Shown piece by piece: positions 57,714 to 64,000 of a stretch of 64,000 bases of DNA. Origin of the DNA: Lingula anatina (lineage: Eukaryota; Brachiopoda; Lingulata; Lingulida; Lingulidae); contig NW_019775844.1 in assembly GCF_001039355.2 (NCBI RefSeq), positions 78,737 to 142,736 on the forward strand. The letters run 5' to 3'. Position numbers and translations under genes: made by a program. The notes beneath the pieces are model-generated. The model did not search any database. It had not been told where the DNA came from and saw only the letters and a list, made by a program, of their open reading frames with translations. The first letter of the stretch is position 1; every line of letters begins with the position of its first letter.

Positions 57714-60700
57714 ATGGTAAGTGTAACGATTTGGATGTTTCTCGTGTTGACATTACACGGACGTGTTTCTGGTGACAAACCATTTAAGAAAACACCGGGG
57801 AAACCAAGGATAAAGACAAATAATGTCCACCACGTATACCGACCGTATATAAATGGTGAAGTGTTAAATGTTACTAAAGTTCAGCACTTGGAGGGGATCA
57901 ATCGCCACCATCCGCCTTTCAATGAACGCCGCATTCAAGCCAATTCTCTTAATAGGCATTCTGTGCAACGTGGAGGAAAGTCTCTACAGTCTAATAAAGG
58001 CATGGAAATTGTTTCTAAAGTGGACACAGAGAACGCGCAAAAGGACGTCGCCTACCACAGGGATAAAGAGCCGGACATCCCTCTTGATGACCAGTCACGT
58101 AGAAAGCCACAGCTACCGGGCTGGCTTAAAAGCCTTGGGGCCTCTGCGAGTGAGGGACGGTTTCCGTCAGCGGGTGAAATAAATGGGTATAACATTGCCC
58201 CCAATGGCAGAAAACATGACGGTAAAATCGTTGTCTCGCTGCCGAAGCCGAAGGAGATGAACCAGAATAAGGTCGCTTATTCCAATGGAATAAAGCAAAC
58301 AAAAACCCTGCAGAGGCATAAACCAAAAATGAAAAATGACTACTTATCACATTTATCCCCTGAATTGGAACTGATGCCAATGGTTTTAGAGGCAGACCAG
58401 CCAATGCACCAAAATAGTAAGAACAGCGGTCAAATCCAGGAACCAAATAACAACCCCGACAGCTCTGTACAAAGACAGGCTCATCAAATACACCAGAAAA
58501 GAAAAGAAAATCGACCATCAAGCAACACAAGAAATAATCCTAAGACGATGGGAAATTTTCAGCCAGAAGCCAAGAAAGTTAACAAAGAATTGCCATCAAA
58601 CCAAGGCATTTATCACGAAAAACGTATCTCGACGGCTTATGGGATAGAGGCCCCGGATTCAACGGATAAACCGATGGGAACAGTCGTGGAGGAATTCACA
58701 AATGAACAGCCAGGGTTGACACCGGATTTAAAAGTCGGTGGCGAGGAATACGATCGGATATTGCTAAGCAACAAACAGACAAAAGAGAGTGTACCGGATG
58801 ATGAGGACGAGAAACATGTCGAAAAAAGTAAGTCTATTTTATTTGAATTAACAAGTAGTGTGGGAATCATGGTTTAGAGCACTTCTATAGACCTAATAAG
58901 TATTGTAATATGTAGATTTTTAAATTAAGTTAAAACTAGCAAAGGCAATACAATATCGACTGTACAATATCATACCGCGCCGCAGCTTTGCTTCGTCCCG
59001 GAATATACATATAGCATACTGGTAATTTGACCTCTTGCTTATCTATTTACATGTATTGTCTGCGGAAGCTGTTACGTCAACATATGTGTCAGATATATCC
59101 TTTTAAAAGATGCTTCAATAAAGTGTTAATGAAAAAAATAAAATAATGCAAATTAATAATCGCATATTCTTGAGCGTGCAACAATTGTTCTTATGCTCAT
59201 TATTTCAGATTTGCCACTCTCAAAGAAATATGCCCAGGCAGTGCATAATAACCAAGGAATCCAAAGGCAATATCAATCAGAGACTGACGAGTCTCGTGGG
59301 TATCTCCCCTCACAGGGCAATCCTCCAGAGAAACCTCGGGGTATTCAAAATGCTTTCCTTGGAGATGAGAAGATGCCAGTTGATTTTCGGGGCGATCCTG
59401 ACGTTTCCCCTGATTCTCTCCCACACGCCCGGCCTCATGACCGAGGGAATTATGAGCAAAGACGAGAACAACTATCGCCGCACCCCATTTCTCCCGATCT
59501 CCACCCACCGAACATGGGGAGGTCCCTACAAGTTGGCACAGGTCAGGTTCCTGGACATTTTGGAGGAGGACGATCAATTCCTAATGCCGATCGCTCACCA
59601 CCAAAGCCTGATTATGAAGAACTAAAACGAAAAATGATCAACGAATTGAAATTCCCACAGGCAATTAACCGTGGGCCAAGTGCATTTCTGTTTCGTCCGC
59701 ATCTCTTGCCGAAAGACCCAACCCCACTGCAACCACCACCACCACCAGCAACAGCAGCAGCAGCAGCACTAGCACCACCACCACCACCACCACCACCAGC
59801 AGCAGCAGCAGCAGCAGAAGCGCACCCAAACCTCGATAACATAATCGTCGGAAACCGAGACCTTCCCAATCCCCTGCTGTACCAAAACCCATATTTGCCG
59901 CTTGCACAACCTTACACAATAGACGAACCAGGTGAACCTAATTTTGGTGTTAGAAGAAGAAATTTGGAAGCGCCGTGGTCAGGCGACGCGCCGTCTCCTT
60001 TAATTCAACCGGTACTTAATGATTTCGAAGGCAGACACCATAAGCAATTGCGTCATCCATCATCTCATTTTGATCAGCCACATCCTAATAACGCAGATGA
60101 CTTGGTAATACCTCCCACTGTGAACGAGAGGAGGGCGCCAAATATGCCATTGCCACATCCGGTACCACCTCCCCCACCACACGAGCGTCCCCAGGTGGTC
60201 AAACCTAATGACATAAAGAGGAGACTGAATCCCAACAGCAACAGAGATCGCAAACCCTGGGTACACCCATACCCTCCACATGGCCCTGTAGAAGGCCCCA
60301 ATGACGTCAGTGCCAGACCTTACCTTGTTGGCGCGCTCAGATCGCCGCATTTCAGGACAGAACTGATTGATGAATCTGTACCACTGCACGACCAGTCTTA
60401 TCTGCCGAATGTTCCCGAAGATCGTGGGAAACCTGTCGCCACCTGGGGACCGGTTGAAAAGTCTCGGGACATGTCTCAAGGGACCGAAAGCCTGGGATCT
60501 CGCCCAAAGTCAGTTGTCACTAAGGAGGACGAGCTTAAAGGAAACGGTGAGTTGGACATATTCCAAGATTTTTTTTCAAAAAGCTTTATTAGACTTGTTA
60601 ATACAGCATGTAAAGTCAACATAATGCAAGGAAAAAAAGCAATGAAGAAAAAAAAAAGAAAAATACAAACGCAAATCCGCTTAATTGAAAATACATCTTT

Positions 60701-61293
60701 TATACAAAGATCCAGGATGGCTTCTGACAGAAAACGACAAAAACTTTTTGGAACCCAGTGCCGAGACAGACTTCTCCAATTGGCAACAGAGTTCAAATGT
60801 GGAAGAAGAGGAAGAAGAGTTGCCGAGGACTTACAAGGAACCTAAGGACTTGTCACACGGCGCCACAAGTGTGAGAAACATTTCTCCAGCAAGGGATATG
60901 CTGCCCATGGCCCACACGCAGGATATGTCCTACTGTCAGGCATATGGCAAGGGAACCTATATGGAGAATTTATGCCGAAAGTGTGCTTTGCATGGGGCTA
61001 TCACTGGATGTAAGTATTGGTCATATACAGGCCCGTAGCCAGCAATTTTAAAAGGGGGGTTCTTTGTCTGAAAAAGTGGACCCTTTTCCATAAAAGCTTC
61101 ATGTACCTAGATCAAATTTTACCCAGAGTGGACCTTTTCCCAACAAAAGGGGTGGTTCTTTCGAACCCCCCCCCCCCAACCCACCTGGCTACGGGCCTGG
61201 TATAGTACTAGTAGGACCAGTTGTGGTAGTATTACTTAGTAGTATGACTTAGTAGTAGTAGTAGTAACAGTAGTGAGGGAGCAGAAGGAAATG

Positions 61294-61339
<46 letters not shown>

Positions 61340-61811
61340 TGCATATAGAAACAACGGACTCATACCTTAACACAATAAATATTTCGTGATAATTTTTTAG
61401 TAGAGAAAGAGATTTCAATGTGTTGACAGAGATGCCGATCCATTTTTTCTTACCTCCAAATTTTACGAGGACAAATAGCAAATAATGCAATTTTTGTCGC
61501 TTTTGCAAGTCTTATACAATGAAATGGCGATTCATCCAATTTCGAAAGCATTTCTAACAAAAAGTTGATACAAACAACGCGGCACATGTACATTTTGAAT
61601 GCACTCACAGAGGACCAATTAACGTTATCATATTTTCTTTCCAGTTTCGTGCCCAAAATCAACGATGATAAACAGGAAAGGCGAGGTGTTTCCTCACAGA
61701 GACCCGTTGTGTTTCTGGACGTGTTCATTTATGGGGGAAGCAGTGGCAAGACCCTGTCCGCAGGGTCAACACTTTGACCAGTACACTGGACTGTGCACAA
61801 GACACAACTAA
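57714..61811 (+). CDS. Secreted, Cys-free disordered protein with Cys-rich C-terminus
   Basis: Four exons, 57,714-58,827, 59,209-60,546, 60,731-61,009 and 61,645-61,811, all joined in phase 1 with GT-AG introns, giving 965 residues. I do not recognise the family. Residues 1-20 are a signal peptide (MVSVTIWMFLVLTLHGRVSG). Residues 21 to about 885 contain no cysteine and are rich in Pro, Asn, Gln, His, Lys and Arg. Near residues 540-580 are Pro tracts alternating with Ala tracts. Further Pro/His runs and many dibasic sites follow, then an acidic EEEEEE patch near 843. From residue 886 come eight cysteines, ending RPCPQGQHFDQYTGLC, which resembles part of a chitin-binding (peritrophin-type) domain, though the full pattern does not fit. 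The internal exons are 1338 and 279 bases, both phase 1-1, as in extracellular modular proteins. It could be a matrix, cuticle or shell protein; that is inference. The start ATG overlaps a consensus donor (ATG|GTAAGT), so an alternative first exon is possible. Confidence 0.75.
59734..59822 (+). repeat. CCA/GCA trinucleotide tracts encoding Pro and Ala runs
   Basis: In-frame CCA (Pro) and GCA (Ala) repeats within exon 2 of the secreted-protein gene. They are likely length-variable. Confidence 0.9.
61028..61199. mobile_element. 172-bp MITE with CAGGCCCGTAGCCAG ends
   Basis: A perfect 15-base inverted repeat bounds the element. It contains GTGGACCCTTTTCC and GTGGACCTTTTCC repeats and a C run. 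It starts 18 bases after the donor of exon 3 of the secreted-protein gene. Confidence 0.85.
61246..61337. repeat. Microsatellites (GTA, CA, GA)
   Basis: GTA repeats near 61,210-61,270, CA at 61,292-61,309, GA at 61,309-61,337, all within intron 3 of the secreted-protein gene. Confidence 0.85.
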
Positions 61812-62385
61812 CGAGAATGGCACGGCCTTCTAAGTTTTTTGATCTTGTTATACAGTACGCACTCTTAATGTGTGTCTAACCTGTCTCTTTTTCTAGTATT
61901 ATTATCAATACTATTTAAATTAATTTATATCGGACTTAACGTAAAGAAGAAAATTATTATTGAAAAATGTCACTTACGGTTAATAAAGAATGAGAACATG
62001 GAACTGAATGATAACGTTGCTATTAATGAATTAAAATAAGGTACACGTAGAATGAATGTACATGTAGTTTTTATTAGCCATAAGATGGGTACCGGTACCC
62101 TGTAGTAAACGAAGCTCAGGAGCAAAGAGTATAATTTTTTTCACAGAATGTTAAAAATGATAATAGTGATGTTAATAATAATAATAATAAATCCAGCCGT
62201 CAATACTCAAAGCAATAATCCAATACTCGAACGTATTTTTTACCGGTTTATAACTAACGCCCGGTGACACCCCCCCCACCCCGGCCCCCTTCCTACGGGA
62301 AATTCTGGATTTGATAGTCTGATGCCTTTGGGGCTATAACGGAAACAGACAAATATTTCAAAGTTGGATCTTAAAAAACTCCTTG

Positions 62386-63522
62386 TTACTGTAGAGCAAG
62401 CTGTTTAATGTGATCTAAGCGTTCGTTCATCTTCAGAAGGTCTAGCCCGCTCAGGGTGCTGCTGTCTGTTTGCACTCGTTTGAGCTTATCACATATTCCA
62501 TTGAGAGTGTACTCCGTGAACTTGTACTGTTGCTGGTCGAGTTGATTCTTCGACAGCAGGCGCTTTATCATTTTCTCCTCTTCCTTAAGAGAGGCGAGGA
62601 CTGAGGACGTGGCCGCCTTTTGGTTTTCAAAATAGATCATCAAAGATTGAAGACTGTCGTCTGCCGGGGGTATGACGTCATCAGGGGTTTGGTCGCCATG
62701 TTGTAGAGTTAAAATGTCTGCCGTCTGTTCCATTCTTGACGGTTGTAGCGAAGCATCAGTATTTTCCTGATTGGAAAACTGCAGTACTTTCATTTTTTCA
62801 TCTTTAAAATTTTCCAGCTCATCTTCAACATCATGAGGTAAATTCCGTTCTAAGGCAGTATTGGGCTGCACGGCGGTTGTTTCAGATGGGCTGTGTTCTT
62901 CTAAAAGGCTCGCAAGCCACCCATGCATCGTCACCTTCAAAACACGAATAAATTTCCTAAATGTTATTGGTCCAGAGTGCTTAGTAATATCCAGGATCTT
63001 TGCCAGTTGCTCTTCATTTGTTTTCTTGGACTAAAAACAAAAGATGCAAGAAAGATTATATGATAAAATTTGCCTATTTTGCTATAGGCCTATATAAGAA
63101 TGAACACTCTTGAACAATTGGTCGACTTGTAAATAGAAAGTTTTAAAAATTAGGCAAGAAGAAATTAATACATGCAGGCAAATACTTTGCCTTCCTTTAG
63201 TCTATAATATATTGCATTTCCTTTTGCTAAGTAAAAAAAAAAAAGCAAGGCCTTCTCACCCCTACTCTAACACCCTCACTCTACCAGTAGTTAATTCTCT
63301 CCCAACAGCCGATGTTTAAAGATAAGGATTGTATCTGTAATATCCCCAAGAGCATCATGTAAAATATTAAGAGTTCGAAACCTTTATGATATCCATCATG
63401 GCCGGCGAAAGCAACTTTTCTTGCACCATTGCGTCCAGAACAGACTTGGACAACACGAGGTTACGCATCAAGGTGTCCTCGTGTGCCTCTATTGACAGTC
63501 GGACATTGACGTCATCGGTCAT
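62386..63522 (-). CDS. CARD-domain protein with helical C-terminus
   Basis: Two exons, 63,522-63,382 and 63,030-62,386, joined in phase 0 to 261 residues. The start is the ATG at 63,522 (MTDDVNVRLS). Residues 10 to about 95 fit a caspase recruitment domain: a first helix with LMRNLVLSKSVLDAMV, KLLSPAMMDIIK, then across the intron NEEQLAKILDI, the hallmark HSGPITFRKFIRVL and WLASLLEEH. CARDs are death-fold adaptors that pair with other CARDs in apoptotic and innate immune signalling. The rest is acidic and Gln-rich, then helical and possibly coiled coil (EEEKMIKRLLSKNQLDQQQ, LLKMNERLDHIKQL). No caspase, NACHT, helicase or kinase domain is present, so an adaptor role is likely. It converges on the secreted-protein gene 575 bases away. 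An LTR begins 228 bases upstream of the start. Confidence 0.82.
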
Positions 63523-63749
63523 GGTCGCAGCTTTATCACTGTAATACAGTTATTGTAACATATAAAAATTACGCATATTGAATGTCCACTTTCACTGTAG
63601 ATTAAACAGGTCACCGAATTTTTTTGCTAAAAGTAACATTTTCCACTGCGATGTGTATCTTCAGAAAAAAAGAGAAAGCTTACTGACAAAACTGGAGATG
63701 ATGTTGGGGTCTATTTCACACTCTAATAGATATAAACGTTCATATATAT

Positions 63750-64000
63750 GTAACCCGGTTGGTTACTTAGTTCTGAGCGAGTAGCAAACTTGAAAACACA
63801 GAAGACCTTAATTGTAGCTCACGTAGATCTTTATTCACCGACGGGCTACAAACTGGCACTCAGGCAAGGACTGTCACGACGATCTCCCGGGGTCTCTCTC
63901 TTTCTATCTTAGAGGCCCAGTTTTTATAGGGAATCGTACTGATTCCTGCGTGCCGTAAACTATTAGTAAGCGTAAATAACTGTATCCTATCTAAACAGTC
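63750..64000 (-). mobile_element. LTR of a retrotransposon, cut by the window end
   Basis: It starts TGTAACCCGGTTGG, the inverse of a typical ...CCGGGTTACA LTR end. On the - strand, a TATA box CCCTATAAAAACTGGG (about 63,931-63,916) is followed by AATAAAGATC (about 63,834) before the end, the order of a Ty3-type LTR. Whether it is a solo LTR or belongs to a full element cannot be seen. Confidence 0.75.

Noticed and set aside
59146-59625. Alternative + strand frame of 159 codons over exon 2 of the secreted protein
   Set aside because: It overlaps the exon model that closes in phase with signal peptide, splice sites and stop, and leads nowhere.
59612-59919. - strand Gly/Ala/Val/Leu-rich frames near 59.7 kb
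   Set aside because: Shadow translations of the CCA/GCA repeats of the + strand gene.
60547-60845. Extension of exon 2 of the secreted protein to the stop at 60,845
   Set aside because: The extension is Lys/Arg-rich intron-like sequence after a good GTGAGT donor, whereas the exon at 60,731 in another frame joins perfectly and continues to the Cys-rich end. It could still be a retained-intron isoform.
1-64000. tRNA or rRNA genes
   Set aside because: No tRNA-like A and B boxes in a cloverleaf context and no rRNA-like stretches were noticed by eye; a covariance search was not possible.

Overview
The window is animal nuclear DNA: AT-rich, intron-rich and full of transposon debris, with canonical GT-AG introns. 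The genes (phospholipid scramblases, Shab-like voltage-gated K+ channels, a CARD protein, a secreted proline-rich matrix-like protein) indicate a metazoan. Penelope, Tc1, Harbinger-like and Ty3 remnants, a Cys-rich secreted protein and very frequent TACATGTA-type words make me favour a marine lophotrochozoan, probably a mollusc. The organism assignment is inference only.

Region 1 (about 200-31,600) is an old tandem segmental duplication. Unit A (about 200-19,870) and unit B (about 22,690-31,595) each carry a promoter with an NRF1-type palindrome, a short noncoding first exon, and seven coding exons of a 257-residue phospholipid scramblase. The exons are nearly identical while the introns have diverged. 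Unit A is swollen by insertions: a Tc1 remnant, LINE fragments on both strands, a Penelope-like element bounded by 185-bp inverted repeats, and a 185-bp perfect-type palindrome. Unit B has its own insertions: a collapsed Ty3-type retrotransposon, two Harbinger-like MITEs, a 77-bp tandem repeat that multiplies an exon/intron boundary, and a 90-bp AT microsatellite. In unit A the splice donor after the fourth coding exon reads AT instead of GT, so unit A may be impaired.

Region 2 (about 33,360-55,650) is a cluster of three related voltage-gated K+ channel genes. Two on the + strand each have a T1 tetramerisation exon followed by one exon carrying S1-S6. One on the - strand has an intact S1-S6 exon but no T1 exon that I can find. 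All three keep the K+ selectivity filter but share an unusual voltage sensor (R1, R2 and R6 positions not basic) and a changed S6 hinge (second Pro of PVP replaced by Ser). An about 10-kb spacer between the divergent genes holds a TTAA-flanked DNA transposon and a solo LTR. The third gene's intron holds a full-length but broken Tc1 element and a Harbinger-like MITE.

Region 3 (57,700-63,530) has two convergent genes. The first is a 965-residue secreted protein: signal peptide, about 860 residues without cysteine, then an eight-cysteine C-terminus. The second is a 261-residue CARD protein on the - strand. The window ends inside an LTR (63,750-64,000) just upstream of the CARD gene.
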